Source of the DNA: Prosthecobacter sp.
GTDB lineage: Bacteria; Verrucomicrobiota; Verrucomicrobiia; Verrucomicrobiales; Verrucomicrobiaceae
Assembly: GCA_021733925.1 (NCBI GenBank)
Contig: JAIPJY010000020.1
Location: forward strand, 48,019-112,018
DNA length: 64,000 bases
Direction of reading: 5' to 3'
The notes below the pieces were generated by a model. That model was not told the DNA's origin. It worked only from the letters and a program-made list of their open reading frames with translations, and searched no databases. The translations under genes and the position numbers were made by a program. Shown piece after piece: positions 40,919 through 50,318 of the stretch (position 1 is its first letter; each line of letters begins with the position of its first letter).

Positions 40919-43447
40919 ATGTCGCGCTTGGATGGACCTGAGACTCGGGGGCATTACGACGAACTTCGGGACGCCAACGGCAAGGTTCGGCCGCATTACG
41001 AGCCCATCATCACCGATCTCACACGTCGTGATGCCGCTGGCGTCAAACGGCTGGCAGACACCGGCCGCCGCCTGCTGGCAGAGCGCGGAGTCACCTTCAA
41101 CATCTACGATGACAAAGGCTTGGACACCCCGTGGCACATGGACCCGGTGCCCTTTGTCATCTCGGCGCGTGAATGGGAGGGCATTGAAAAGGCGCTGATT
41201 CAGCGCGCGACGCTGCTGAATGCGATCTTGAACGACAGCTATGGCCCGCAGCAGCTGATCCGCGATGGCAGCATGCCCGCGGCGCTCGTGCTCGCACAAC
41301 CCGGCTATCTGCGGCCCTGCCACGGCATCAAACTTAAAAATGCCAAACCTCTGCAGATGTATGGCGCTGACATCGCCCGTTCTCCCGACGGTCAGTGGTG
41401 GGTCATATCCGATCGCACCCAGATTCCGACCGGCTCTGGCTACGCTTTGGAAAACCGCCTGATCACTTCGAGGCTGCTGCCAGATGTGTTTCGTGATGCG
41501 CGCGTGCGCCGCCTCGCCGGCTTCTTCCGCCAGATGCAGCAGTCCCTTGCCGCCCTGGCACCGCGGCCGGTGGAGGAACCGCGAGTCGTGCTGCTGACTC
41601 CCGGGCCGTACAATGAAACCTACTTTGAACAGGCCTATCTGGCCCGTTATCTTGGTTACACGCTGGTGGAAGGCGAAGACCTCACCGTGCGTGATGACCG
41701 GGTCTTTTTGAAGACACTCAACGGCCTGGAACCGGTGGACGTGATTCTGCGCCGCGTGGATGACGATTTCTGCGATCCGCTGGAGCTTCGCAACGACTCC
41801 ATGCTCGGCGTGCCCGGACTCGTGCGCGCCGTGCGTGCCGGCAATGTGGCGCTGGGAAATGCACTTGGCTCAGGCCTGGCCGAAGCCCCGGCAATGATGG
41901 CCTTCCTCCCCGGCTTGTGCCGCAAGCTGCTGGGTTCGGAGTTGCTCATGCCCTCGGTGGCCACCTGGTGGTGCGGACAGGAGAGGCCTCGTGGCGAGGT
42001 GGAAAAAAATCTCGACCGCATGGTCATCAAGAGCGCCTTCCGCGTGCGCGGACGTGATGCTTGCTTTGGCGGGAAGCTCAGCGGTGCTGAGCGTGCCGCC
42101 CTCGCTGAACGCATGCGCTTTGCGCCGGATCGCTGGGCGGCGCAGGAAAAGATCGCCTTTTCCACCGCACCGATGTGGGAGGACGGCCATCTTGTGCACA
42201 AACCGGTGAGCGTCCGGGTTTACCTCGTTGCCACCAAGGACGGCTACATGGTCATGCCGGGTGCTTTGACGCGTGTGGCCGCCACGATGGATTCTCCCCT
42301 CGTGTCCATGCAGAAAGGCGGCACCAGCAAAGACACCTGGGTGCTCAGTGACGGTCCGGTGGAGAGCGTCACCCTTCTGTCCAACACCAGCACTCCGGTG
42401 GAACTCCGCCGTACGGGCCACAATCTCGGCAGCCGTGTTTCAAATCATCTTTACTGGCTCGGACGCTATGCCGAACGCGCTGAATCCAGCGCCCGCCTCC
42501 TGCGCTCCACCCTGCTGCGTTGCTCGCCTGAAAGCGGCATGAGCGAAACACCCCTGCTGCTGCCGCTGCTGGAGGCCTTGAAGTGCCTCACCGTCTTGGA
42601 TGATGTCCCGGATGCCGCCGCGCTGGCCTCCCAGCAGGAGCAGCTCGAAGCCCGGCTGCTTGAGGCGGTGTTTGATGCCAATCATCCCACCAGCATCCGC
42701 TCCTGCGTGACGCACATCCAGCGCATCGGCGTCCTGCTCCGTGACCGCATTTCGGTCGATACCTGGCGTATCATCAGCCAGCTCAGCGACGCTTTGGATG
42801 CCTACGACAACACGCCGAGCATCACGCCGATGTCTGACGCGCTGAACGTCCTCACCCGCATCATCCTTGAACTCGCCTCCTTCCACGGTCTGGCGAAGGA
42901 AAACATGACGCGCGCCCAAGGCTGGATGTTCCTGGACATCGGCCACCGCATCGAGCGCACGGTGTACATCTGCGAGCTCCTGCGGGCCGGACTGCGCAGC
43001 ACCGATGCCGAAAATCCAAGCCTGCTGGAGGCCATTCTGGAGGTGGGTGACAGCACCATCACCTACCGCAATCGCTACAGCCTGCTGCCGCAGCTGGCCG
43101 CCGTGTATGACCTGCTCATGCTCGACGAGCAGAACCCGCGCGGCCTGCGTTTCCAGTTTGAACGCATCCGCCAGCAGTTCAAGCATCTGCCCCACGAACT
43201 CAATTCAGCGGTGCTCACGCCGGCGATGCGCGTGTTTTTGGAAAACAGCACCCGGCTGCAGTTGTGTGATCCCACCGAACTCGCCCGTGTTGAGCCGGGC
43301 GGCTGGGCACAGACCCAGGTGGCCAGACTGCTCACCCAGCTCATCGAGGCCATGCCACAGCTCAATGATGCGCTGACCGCAGGTTATTTCGCGCACTCCA
43401 CCATCAGCAGCAGCGAAGCCTCGCCTGCTGACACAACACCCACGTGA
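40919..43447 (+). CDS. Fused circularly permuted ATP-grasp / alpha-E protein
   Basis: An 842-residue protein from ATG 40919 (alternative TTG 40778 rejected on promoter position). Residues about 1-480 are a circularly permuted ATP-grasp ligase (DUF404/DUF407 type): YDELRDANGKVRPHYEP, a TFNIYDDKG segment, LLTPGPYNETYFEQAYLARY and VDVILRRVDDDFCDPLELR. Residues about 510-830 are the alpha-E helical domain (DUF403): HLYWLGRYAERAESSARLLR. The ligase half is predicted, from family analysis, to form amide bonds between amino acids or on peptides with ATP. In this same cluster the two domains occur also as separate genes. The stop overlaps the next start (TGATG). Confidence 0.9.
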   Translation: MSRLDGPETRGHYDELRDANGKVRPHYEPIITDLTRRDAAGVKRLADTGRRLLAERGVTFNIYDDKGLDTPWHMDPVPFVISAREWEGIEKALIQRATLLNAILNDSYGPQQLIRDGSMPAALVLAQPGYLRPCHGIKLKNAKPLQMYGADIARSPDGQWWVISDRTQIPTGSGYALENRLITSRLLPDVFRDARVRRLAGFFRQMQQSLAALAPRPVEEPRVVLLTPGPYNETYFEQAYLARYLGYTLVEGEDLTVRDDRVFLKTLNGLEPVDVILRRVDDDFCDPLELRNDSMLGVPGLVRAVRAGNVALGNALGSGLAEAPAMMAFLPGLCRKLLGSELLMPSVATWWCGQERPRGEVEKNLDRMVIKSAFRVRGRDACFGGKLSGAERAALAERMRFAPDRWAAQEKIAFSTAPMWEDGHLVHKPVSVRVYLVATKDGYMVMPGALTRVAATMDSPLVSMQKGGTSKDTWVLSDGPVESVTLLSNTSTPVELRRTGHNLGSRVSNHLYWLGRYAERAESSARLLRSTLLRCSPESGMSETPLLLPLLEALKCLTVLDDVPDAAALASQQEQLEARLLEAVFDANHPTSIRSCVTHIQRIGVLLRDRISVDTWRIISQLSDALDAYDNTPSITPMSDALNVLTRIILELASFHGLAKENMTRAQGWMFLDIGHRIERTVYICELLRAGLRSTDAENPSLLEAILEVGDSTITYRNRYSLLPQLAAVYDLLMLDEQNPRGLRFQFERIRQQFKHLPHELNSAVLTPAMRVFLENSTRLQLCDPTELARVEPGGWAQTQVARLLTQLIEAMPQLNDALTAGYFAHSTISSSEASPADTTPT

Positions 43448-44325
43448 TGAACTACCGCATCACACATCGCACGACGTACATTTACAGCTCTCAGGTGGCT
43501 GTGTCTCACCACGCCGCGCGTCTGCGGCCGCGTGATACGGAAACGCAGCGGTGCAAGGAGTTCAGTCTCAGCTTTGATCCAGAGCCGGACCTGCTCACTG
43601 AGCATACGGACTCCTTTGGCAACCAGGTCTCCTGCTTCTCCGTTCAAAAACTGCACAAGCATTTTGAAGTCACCTCGAAAAGCTTGGTCACGCTGGCGCC
43701 CGTATTGCAGCCAGATCCGCTGCAAACGCCTCCCTGGGAGGTCGTGGCGGCAAAATTTCGTGATCCCGTGGCGGTGGATCTGCTGGATCCCTGCCAGTTC
43801 GTGTTCGGCAGTCCGCTGCTGATCCATGAGATGCCGATGCGTGATTTTGCGCTGCCCAGTTTCACCAAGGGCCGCCCCGTGCTGGCCGCCACAGCCGATC
43901 TCTGCCGCCGCATTTATCGTGAGTTTGTGTTTGATTCGAAGGCGACCACGATCAGCACGCCGCTGAACGAAGTGCTGGAGAAAAAACGCGGTGTCTGCCA
44001 GGACTTCGCGCATCTCGCCATCGCCAGCCTGCGCGCCATGGGGCTGCCCGCACGCTACATCAGCGGCTACCTGCGCACGCATCCGCCCGCAGGCAAACCG
44101 CGGCTTCAAGGCGTCGATGCCTCGCATGCCTGGGCCTCCTGCTTTGTACCCGGCTTCGGCTGGGTCGATTTCGACCCCACCAACAACTGCTTCACTTCGC
44201 TGGACCACATCACCGTGGCCATCGGTCGTGATTTCTCAGATGTCAGCCCCGTGCGTGGCATCATCACCGGGGGTGGCAAGCATACCGTCGGCGTCGGTGT
44301 GGATGTCGAACCGGTGGGTGCCTGA
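43447..44325 (+). CDS. Transglutaminase-like cysteine peptidase (BTLCP type), first small copy
   Basis: A 292-residue protein. N-terminal beta domain MNYRITHRTTYIYSSQVAVS, then the catalytic domain with C184 (RGVCQDFAHLA), H227 (SHAW) and D243 (DFDPTN), all intact. ARYISGYL is a family hallmark. The start overlaps the stop of the fused ligase gene (TGATG), so they are translated together. Known for the family: predicted peptidases or amidases acting with ATP-grasp ligases. No signal peptide, so it probably acts in the cytosol. Confidence 0.9.
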   Translation: MNYRITHRTTYIYSSQVAVSHHAARLRPRDTETQRCKEFSLSFDPEPDLLTEHTDSFGNQVSCFSVQKLHKHFEVTSKSLVTLAPVLQPDPLQTPPWEVVAAKFRDPVAVDLLDPCQFVFGSPLLIHEMPMRDFALPSFTKGRPVLAATADLCRRIYREFVFDSKATTISTPLNEVLEKKRGVCQDFAHLAIASLRAMGLPARYISGYLRTHPPAGKPRLQGVDASHAWASCFVPGFGWVDFDPTNNCFTSLDHITVAIGRDFSDVSPVRGIITGGGKHTVGVGVDVEPVGA

Positions 44326-44367
44326 TCATAACCCTCCCCCGATGTCATTTGCAAAGCTTTCAAACTC

Positions 44368-44383
44368 TGGCACAGGCCTTGCT
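44368..44383 (+). promoter_or_regulatory. Sigma-54-like promoter (site 3 of 3)
   Basis: TGGCACAGGCCTTGCT is the closest of the three to the consensus TGGCACG-N4-TTGCW, with a single mismatch. GG is at 44369-44370 and GC at 44381-44382. Transcription would start around 44393, leaving only about 6 nt before ATG 44399, so a nearly leaderless mRNA is implied. It lies in the 73-bp gap in front of the second ATP-grasp gene. Confidence 0.75.
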
Positions 44384-44398
44384 AAGTAATATCTTCTC

Positions 44399-45880
44399 AT
44401 GTCGTCACTGTTTAACGACTACCAACCAGAGGGCTTCTTCGACGAGGTGTTTTCCAAAGCTGGGAAAGCACGTCCGCACTACGGAGCCATGCTTGATAGT
44501 GTAGGTTCACTCACCCCATCCGAATATTCCACGCGCCAAAAAGCCGTGGATGCCGCGTTCCTTCGCCAGGGCGTGACATTCACCGTTTACGGTGATGATC
44601 AAGGAACGGAACGCATCTTCCCCTTCGATCTCATGCCGCGGATCATCCCGCAGCGTGAATGGGAGACGATTGAAGCCGGCCTCATCCAGCGCATCACCGC
44701 GCTGAACCTCTTCCTCAACGACATCTATCACGGCCAGAAGATCATCACGGACAAGGCCGTGCCTGCGGAGCTCGTGCTCTCCGCCTCGCATTATCGGCCT
44801 GAGTTTCGCGGCATCAAAGTGCCTCACGGCATCTACATCCACATCTGCGGCACCGACCTCGTGCGCGATGGCAAGGGCGACTACTACGTGCTTGAAGACA
44901 ACGGTCGCTGCCCCTCCGGTGCCTCCTACATGCTGGAAAATCGCAATGCGATGAAGCGTGCCTTCCCCGGCCAGCTCCAGTCACTGCCCGTGCGCCCGGT
45001 GGATGCCTACGGCTCCATGCTGCGTGAAACGCTCGCACATCTTGCCCCCAGCGGCGTCCTGGATCCTGCCATCGTGGTGCTCACTCCCGGCATCTACAAC
45101 AGCGCCTATTTCGAGCACTGCTACCTCGCCAAACAAATGGGCGTGCCGATTGTTGAAGGCCGCGATCTCATTCTCCGCAATGATCGCGTCTTCATGCGCA
45201 CGACGAAGGGCCTTGAGCAGGTGCACGTCATCTATCGCCGTATTGACGACGATTTCCTCGATCCCCAGGTCTTCCGCAAAGACTCCCTGCTCGGCGTCCC
45301 GGGCATCATCAACGCCTATCGCAAAGGCAACGTCGCCCTCGCCAACTCCATCGGTACCGGTGTCGCGGACGACAAGGCCGTCTACGCACTGGTGCCGAAG
45401 ATGATCAAATACTACCTCGATCAGGATCCCATCCTGCCGAACGTGCCGACGCACTTGGGAGTCGATCCCAAAGAATGTTCCTTCATCCTCGACAACCTCG
45501 ACAAGCTCGTGGTCAAGGCGGTGAACGAGTCCGGCGGCTACGGCATGCTCATGGGACCCCATGCTTCGAAAAAGGAGCGCGCCGATTTTGCCGAGCTCAT
45601 CAAGAAGAACCCGCGCAACTACATCGCTCAGCCCGTGCTGCAGCTCTCACGCCACCCGGTGTTCGTCGATGATCATTTTGAAGGACGTCACATCGACCTT
45701 CGCCCCTATGTGCTCTGCGGTGACCGTGTGCGCGTCGTTCCCGGCGGTCTCACACGTGTGGCGCTCAAAAAAGGATCGCTCGTCGTGAATTCCTCCCAAG
45801 GCGGCGGCAGCAAGGACACCTGGGTGCTCTGGGATGACCCCCTCGACATGCCTGACGAAACCACCCCACCCGCCGCCTGA
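44399..45880 (+). CDS. Circularly permuted ATP-grasp protein (stand-alone)
   Basis: A 493-residue protein equal to the N-terminal half of the fused gene upstream, with parallel motifs: [50 protein letters not shown] and [18 protein letters not shown]. Nucleotide-binding segments include [14 protein letters not shown] and [12 protein letters not shown]. It is a paralogue rather than a duplicate, because identity is limited to family motifs. Followed after 9 bp by the alpha-E gene and then a transglutaminase gene, giving a complete second set. Confidence 0.9.
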   Translation: MSSLFNDYQPEGFFDEVFSKAGKARPHYGAMLDSVGSLTPSEYSTRQKAVDAAFLRQGVTFTVYGDDQGTERIFPFDLMPRIIPQREWETIEAGLIQRITALNLFLNDIYHGQKIITDKAVPAELVLSASHYRPEFRGIKVPHGIYIHICGTDLVRDGKGDYYVLEDNGRCPSGASYMLENRNAMKRAFPGQLQSLPVRPVDAYGSMLRETLAHLAPSGVLDPAIVVLTPGIYNSAYFEHCYLAKQMGVPIVEGRDLILRNDRVFMRTTKGLEQVHVIYRRIDDDFLDPQVFRKDSLLGVPGIINAYRKGNVALANSIGTGVADDKAVYALVPKMIKYYLDQDPILPNVPTHLGVDPKECSFILDNLDKLVVKAVNESGGYGMLMGPHASKKERADFAELIKKNPRNYIAQPVLQLSRHPVFVDDHFEGRHIDLRPYVLCGDRVRVVPGGLTRVALKKGSLVVNSSQGGGSKDTWVLWDDPLDMPDETTPPAA

Positions 45881-45889
45881 TCACACGCC

Positions 45890-46945
45890 ATGCTTAGCCG
45901 AGTCGCAGACAGCATTTACTGGATGGCACGCTACGTCGAGCGTGCGGAAAACCTCTCACGCCTCCTGCTTTCCACGCAGGACCTCCTGCTCGATGCAGGT
46001 GCCGAGGGCGTCGACGAAGCGCAGTTCTGGCAGCCCCTCCTCGCCACCACCGGTGATGAAGAGGCGTACTCCAAGCTCCACAAAAAAATCAAAGGCAAGG
46101 ACGTCACCGAATTCCTCGCCCTGCGTTCGGACAATCCGAATTCGATGATCAACAGCATCCGGGCCGCACGCGAAAATGCGCGCACCGTGCGGGATCAAAT
46201 CTCCGATGAAATCTGGGAATGCCTGAACTCCCTGCGGCTCTTCGTCGAATCCGCCGAAGGCAAGGCCATGCACCGCACCCAGAGCGCCGCATTCTACGAG
46301 CGCGTCCTGCGCGGCTCTTACCAGTTTCAAGGCATCGCCGATTCCACCACACCCCGTGGGGAGATCTGGCACTTCCTCCGCCTCGGCACCTGCCTGGAGC
46401 GTGCGGACAAGATGTCCCGCCTGCTGGACACCTGCTCCGGCCTGTCCCTCGAACTGCCTCCCCATGCACAGGCCAGGCCGCTGCGCTGGGCCGCGCTCCT
46501 GCGCTCCTGTTCCGCCTGGCATGCGTTTCAGGCGCATCACCGCCGCCTCGTTCCAACCAAAATCATCGCCTATCTCCTGCTCGACGAGACCTTCCCGCGT
46601 TCCATCGCCTGCTGTGTCGCCGAAGCAGAATCCGCCCTGAAATCGCTCTGCGCGGATGGCGGACTCAAAGGCATGCCCTCACCTCTGCGCCATGTCGGAC
46701 GCCTGCGCGCCGATCTGGCCTTCACCACCGTGGAAGAAGTTCTCGCCACCGGTCTCCATGAATACATCGACGATCTGCAGGCACGCCTGAATCAGATCGG
46801 TGAAGCCATCTTCCAAACCTTCGTGCAGCACGCGGAACTCTCGCAGTTGACCGAGGAAGCCCCGGCGGAACCCATTGCGGCAGGTGCCTATCACCACGTG
46901 AACGAAGATCTTCAGGTTCAGCAGCAGCAGCAACAACAGCAGTAA
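45890..46945 (+). CDS. Alpha-E domain protein (DUF403) with poly-Gln tail
   Basis: A 351-residue, nearly all-helical protein. MLSRVADSIYWMARYVERAE is the standard alpha-E N-terminus, and EIWHFLRLGTCLERADKMSR is the second conserved block. The family always occurs with circularly permuted ATP-grasp ligases and may hold the substrate. The last residues are QVQQQQQQQQ, encoded by a CAG/CAA run at about 46915-46942, an unusual microsatellite-like tail for a bacterial gene. It begins 9 bp after the ATP-grasp gene, so the two are co-transcribed. Confidence 0.88.
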   Translation: MLSRVADSIYWMARYVERAENLSRLLLSTQDLLLDAGAEGVDEAQFWQPLLATTGDEEAYSKLHKKIKGKDVTEFLALRSDNPNSMINSIRAARENARTVRDQISDEIWECLNSLRLFVESAEGKAMHRTQSAAFYERVLRGSYQFQGIADSTTPRGEIWHFLRLGTCLERADKMSRLLDTCSGLSLELPPHAQARPLRWAALLRSCSAWHAFQAHHRRLVPTKIIAYLLLDETFPRSIACCVAEAESALKSLCADGGLKGMPSPLRHVGRLRADLAFTTVEEVLATGLHEYIDDLQARLNQIGEAIFQTFVQHAELSQLTEEAPAEPIAAGAYHHVNEDLQVQQQQQQQQ

Positions 46946-46977
46946 CCAGATCGTCGGCATTTTCTGCCGCGTGCTCC

Positions 46978-47829
46978 ATGCGATTCCGAGTCTTCCACCG
47001 CACGCGCTATGTTTACCGGGCGGCCGTGCGTGACAGCTACAACGAAGTGCGGCTGCGGCCCGTCACCGACGACAAATCACGCCTCGAATTCTTCCTGCTC
47101 AACGTCAAGCCTCCCGCACGCCTGCAGCACTTTCGGGACAACTGGCTTAACTATGTCCACTACTTCGACATCCAGGAGCCGCACACGGATCTGACCATCG
47201 AGTCGCAGGCAACGATCAACACCACCAATCCCTACAAAGAGGGCAAGCCGCTCGGCGTGCCCTTTGAAGCACTCAAAAGCGGGGTCGACGAAATGATCGC
47301 ACCTTTTCTCGGCGACAGCCGCTATGTGGCCGTCACGCCGGAAGTCTGGCGGCTGGGTATCGACATTCGCAATGACTGCAACGACGTTTTTGAAACGGCC
47401 GAGGCCGTGATGCATCACATCTATCGCGAGTGGAGCTACTCGCCCAGCACCACCACGGCCTCCACGCACATGAACGAGGTTCTGCAGCAGAAACAAGGCG
47501 TCTGCCAGGACTTCGCCCACCTCATGATCGGCATCTGCCGCTCGCTGGGCATTCCGGCGCGCTACGTCAGCGGTTATCTCTACAACGGTCCTGAATCCCA
47601 CCTGCGCGGCACTCAGGCCTCACATGCCTGGTGTGAGGTCTTCGTCCCCGGCAAAGGCTGGTTCGGCCTCGACCCCACCAACGACACCCTGGCAGATGAA
47701 CGCCACATCCTGATCGCCACCGGGCGTGATTACCAGGATGCCGCCCCCGTCTCCGGCCACTTCGACGGCCCGCCCGGAGCCACGGCGGCGCTCCAGGTCG
47801 AACTCGAAGTGCAGCGCTTGGATGCATAA
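46978..47829 (+). CDS. Transglutaminase-like cysteine peptidase (BTLCP type), second small copy
   Basis: A 283-residue protein with the same layout as the copy at 43447: FHRTRYVYRAAVRDSYNEVR at the N-terminus, then C176 (GVCQDFAHLM), H216 (SHAWCEV) and D232 (GLDPTND). It closes the second ligase set, 32 bp after the alpha-E gene. No signal peptide. Inferred to trim or transfer the product of the adjacent ligase. Confidence 0.9.
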   Translation: MRFRVFHRTRYVYRAAVRDSYNEVRLRPVTDDKSRLEFFLLNVKPPARLQHFRDNWLNYVHYFDIQEPHTDLTIESQATINTTNPYKEGKPLGVPFEALKSGVDEMIAPFLGDSRYVAVTPEVWRLGIDIRNDCNDVFETAEAVMHHIYREWSYSPSTTTASTHMNEVLQQKQGVCQDFAHLMIGICRSLGIPARYVSGYLYNGPESHLRGTQASHAWCEVFVPGKGWFGLDPTNDTLADERHILIATGRDYQDAAPVSGHFDGPPGATAALQVELEVQRLDA

Positions 47830-47922
47830 TTCCTCTTTGATTCTTCCGTTGTCTTTCCCCCCTCGTCCGCTACATTTCTACCAGTAGCGGGTCGCGCAAC
47901 AGGGTTGGAAATCTTCAAAACC

Positions 47923-47948
47923 GATTCTGGAGCGAGGCTCCCAGAATC
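47923..47948 (+). other. Hairpin in the kdsA leader
   Basis: GATTCTGG and CCAGAATC pair, with an inner AGC/GCT pairing around GAG. It ends 13 bp before the kdsA ATG. No T-tract follows, so it is more likely a leader structure than a terminator. The remaining 130 bp of this gap show no other clear signal. Confidence 0.45.
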
Positions 47949-47961
47949 AATATAAAGTTTT

Positions 47962-48798
47962 ATGGGGTTGTTCTCTCTTCCGGTGGTGAAAATAGGCTCG
48001 GTGTCCATGGATGGCACGGAACCAGTCCTGATGCTTGGCCCTTGCGTGATCGAGAGCGAGGAATTCATCTGGAGTGTCGCCGAAAAGCTCGGTGCCATGG
48101 CGCAGCAGCACGGCTGGCGCTGGATTTTCAAGGCCTCCTACGACAAGGCCAACCGCAGCGCTATTTCCTCGTACCGGGGTCTTGGCTGTGAAGCCGGCTG
48201 CAAACTGCTCGCCCAGATCGGCGCGAAACTCGGCGTGCCAGTGACCACCGACGTCCACAGCGTCGAGGAAGTCAAACAGGCCGCCGAACACATCGACCTC
48301 CTGCAAATCCCCGCTTTCCTCTGCCGCCAGACCGATTTGATCGTCGCAGCGGGTGAAACCGGCCGGGCCGTGAATGTCAAAAAGGGTCAGTTCCTCGCCC
48401 CCTGGGACGTTCGCAACATCGCCGACAAACTCGCCAGCGTCGGCTGCCAGAATTTCATGTTCACCGAGCGCGGCACCACCTTTGGCTACAACAACCTCGT
48501 CGCCGACATGCGCTCCCTCTACTGGATGCGGGAGCTCGGCTACCGCGTCGTCATGGATGCCACCCACAGCGTTCAGCGTCCCGGCGGTCTCGGCACCGCG
48601 ACCGGTGGCGATGGCAAACTGGCCCCGGTGCTCGCACGTGCCGCCGTGGCCACCGGCTGCGACGGCGTTTTCATGGAAACTCACCCGGATCCGGCCAACG
48701 CCTTTTCAGACGGCCCCAACCAAATCCCACTTTCGCAGATCGCCGAAGTGGTCGAAACCTTGCGCAAGATTCATGCCCTCGTTCGTGACATCACTTGA
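47962..48798 (+). CDS. kdsA: 3-deoxy-8-phosphooctulonate (KDO-8-phosphate) synthase
   Basis: A 278-residue protein of standard KdsA length. It condenses phosphoenolpyruvate with arabinose-5-phosphate to KDO-8-phosphate, the first committed step of the LPS inner-core sugar KDO, in the cytosol. GPCVIES, FKASYDKANRSA, the FRGLG-equivalent YRGLG, QIPAFLCRQTD and the DATHSVQ block are all present. It leads an operon with lptC, lptA and lptB, and its end overlaps the lptC start by 26 bp. This is strong evidence for a Gram-negative envelope with LPS. Confidence 0.96.
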   Translation: MGLFSLPVVKIGSVSMDGTEPVLMLGPCVIESEEFIWSVAEKLGAMAQQHGWRWIFKASYDKANRSAISSYRGLGCEAGCKLLAQIGAKLGVPVTTDVHSVEEVKQAAEHIDLLQIPAFLCRQTDLIVAAGETGRAVNVKKGQFLAPWDVRNIADKLASVGCQNFMFTERGTTFGYNNLVADMRSLYWMRELGYRVVMDATHSVQRPGGLGTATGGDGKLAPVLARAAVATGCDGVFMETHPDPANAFSDGPNQIPLSQIAEVVETLRKIHALVRDIT

Positions 48799-49324
48799 GC
48801 TGCTCCACCGCCGCAGGCTCGCGATTTCCATCACCCTCGGCGTGCTGGCGGGCCTCGTCATGTTTGCCGCTGCCCAGCAGCCGGCGCCGGCAGACTCCGG
48901 CATCAGCGCTTTTCTGCAGATGGTCCCGCCGGGAGCGGTAAACAAAGGCGCGGTCATCCCCTCCTTCGACTCCACCGGCCGCCGCACCTCGCTCATCACG
49001 GCAGACGTGCTGCGCCGGGTGGATGACGAACGCATCTACGCGGAAAATCTGGTGGTGCAGATGTTCAATGTCGACCCGAAAAACGACGTGCACATCGACC
49101 TGAAGACCGCCTTTTATCAGATGGTCGCAGGGGGCGGCGTGCTGCGCAGCACGGAACGCAGCCACGTGAGCCGTGCCGACTTCGACATCGAAGGCGACAG
49201 TCTCATCTTTGACACCGCAAAAAATCAGGGACGCATGACAGGAAACATCCACATGGTGATCTTTGACAGCAGCACTCTCAGCGGCGAGGTACCACCCCCC
49301 GCTGAATCACGCCCCACCAAGTGA
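48773..49324 (+). CDS. lptC: LptC-like periplasmic protein of LPS export
   Basis: A 183-residue protein. ATG 48773 lies inside the kdsA gene (26-bp overlap); a GTG at 48785 is an alternative. A single N-terminal membrane anchor (ISITLGVLAGLVMFAAA) is followed by a short beta-jellyroll-like domain with ITADVLRRVDDERIYAEN and the strand pattern of LptC/LptA. In LPS export LptC links the LptBFG transporter to the LptA bridge. The sequence is divergent, so the call rests on fold pattern and on the kdsA-lptC-lptA-lptB order. The membrane partners LptF/G are not in the window. Confidence 0.7.
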   Translation: MPSFVTSLELLHRRRLAISITLGVLAGLVMFAAAQQPAPADSGISAFLQMVPPGAVNKGAVIPSFDSTGRRTSLITADVLRRVDDERIYAENLVVQMFNVDPKNDVHIDLKTAFYQMVAGGGVLRSTERSHVSRADFDIEGDSLIFDTAKNQGRMTGNIHMVIFDSSTLSGEVPPPAESRPTK

Positions 49325-49325
49325 T

Positions 49326-50318
49326 ATGAAGACGTCGTCCATACTGTACATTGCCCTGCTGCTCAGCAGCGCTGGCGCGTTGGCACAAGGCCCGGGCGGC
49401 ACTCGTCCGCTCTTTGATTTTCGCAAAAAGAAGGTGGATGAAGAGACCAAATCCAAGGCGATTGATGCGGCCAAGGAAGCCGTCAAGCAGGTCCCGGATG
49501 GGGTGAAAGACAAGACGAAGGAACTTCTGCTCTCCCCCGATAGTGCTGAAATGCGCCAGAAGGCGCTGCAAGCCGCGCAATCAATGATCCAGGGCAATTC
49601 CTCCAGCAGCCCTCCTGCAGAGGCGGCGGCCCCTGCCCCAGACACCGCCCCTCCTCCATCATCCCCCAGTGTTGCCGTCGTTGAGACTCCCCCTCCGCCC
49701 TCCGGCCCGCAGCCAAAACCTTTGCAGCCCTTGAATCTGGACGAAGCTCCAAAAGCCACCAAAGGCCAGATCGATATCACCGCGACCAAGAGTTCCTTTT
49801 TTGATGCCAACAACAATTATGGCATTTTTACCGGCGATGTGAAAGCACGTCACCCCCAGATGTACATCGAATGCGAAGAGTTGGAGCTCTTCATGACCAA
49901 ACAGGAAGGCGGAGTCCTCGGAGCCCCCAAGCCCAAAAAAGTCGGCCCGGCGGCCAAAGACGCGGACATCCTCGCCGCTCCCAAAAAGCCTGCCAACACC
50001 GATCCCCCCATCGACAAGGCGGATGCACGCGGTCCGATGGTCACCATCGAGAAAATTTCCGAGGATGGGGAACTCCAGATCGGCCACTGCAAGCACTTGA
50101 TTTACGATGGCAAAACCAAAAGGACCACCCTGCTCGAATGGCCGCAGGTGCAGGCTGGCAATCAGCTGCACAAGGCCACTGAAGCAGGCTGCATCATGAT
50201 CATCGAGAAGAACGGCAAGCTGACCACCACGGGTGGACATGAGACAATCATTCTCCAGGGAGATGAAGTCACTCCCCGGAGCAACGGTCTGAATTCGCCC
50301 GCACCCGCACCGCAGTGA
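49326..50318 (+). CDS. lptA: LptA/OstA-like periplasmic LPS bridge protein
   Basis: A 330-residue protein with a signal peptide to about residue 20 (SAGALAQ). A Lys/Glu/Pro-rich linker of about 120 residues, longer than in proteobacterial LptA, precedes the OstA-type beta domain (ITATKSSFFDANNNYGIF, TGDVKARHPQMYIECEELEL), then a repeat with DGELQIGHCKHLIYDGKTKR. The C-terminal Ala/Pro tail is short. The linker contains LFDFRKKK, a motif also seen in the 7339-10014 gene. Its stop overlaps the GTG start of lptB. Role: carrying LPS across the periplasm. Confidence 0.78.
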   Translation: MKTSSILYIALLLSSAGALAQGPGGTRPLFDFRKKKVDEETKSKAIDAAKEAVKQVPDGVKDKTKELLLSPDSAEMRQKALQAAQSMIQGNSSSSPPAEAAAPAPDTAPPPSSPSVAVVETPPPPSGPQPKPLQPLNLDEAPKATKGQIDITATKSSFFDANNNYGIFTGDVKARHPQMYIECEELELFMTKQEGGVLGAPKPKKVGPAAKDADILAAPKKPANTDPPIDKADARGPMVTIEKISEDGELQIGHCKHLIYDGKTKRTTLLEWPQVQAGNQLHKATEAGCIMIIEKNGKLTTTGGHETIILQGDEVTPRSNGLNSPAPAPQ

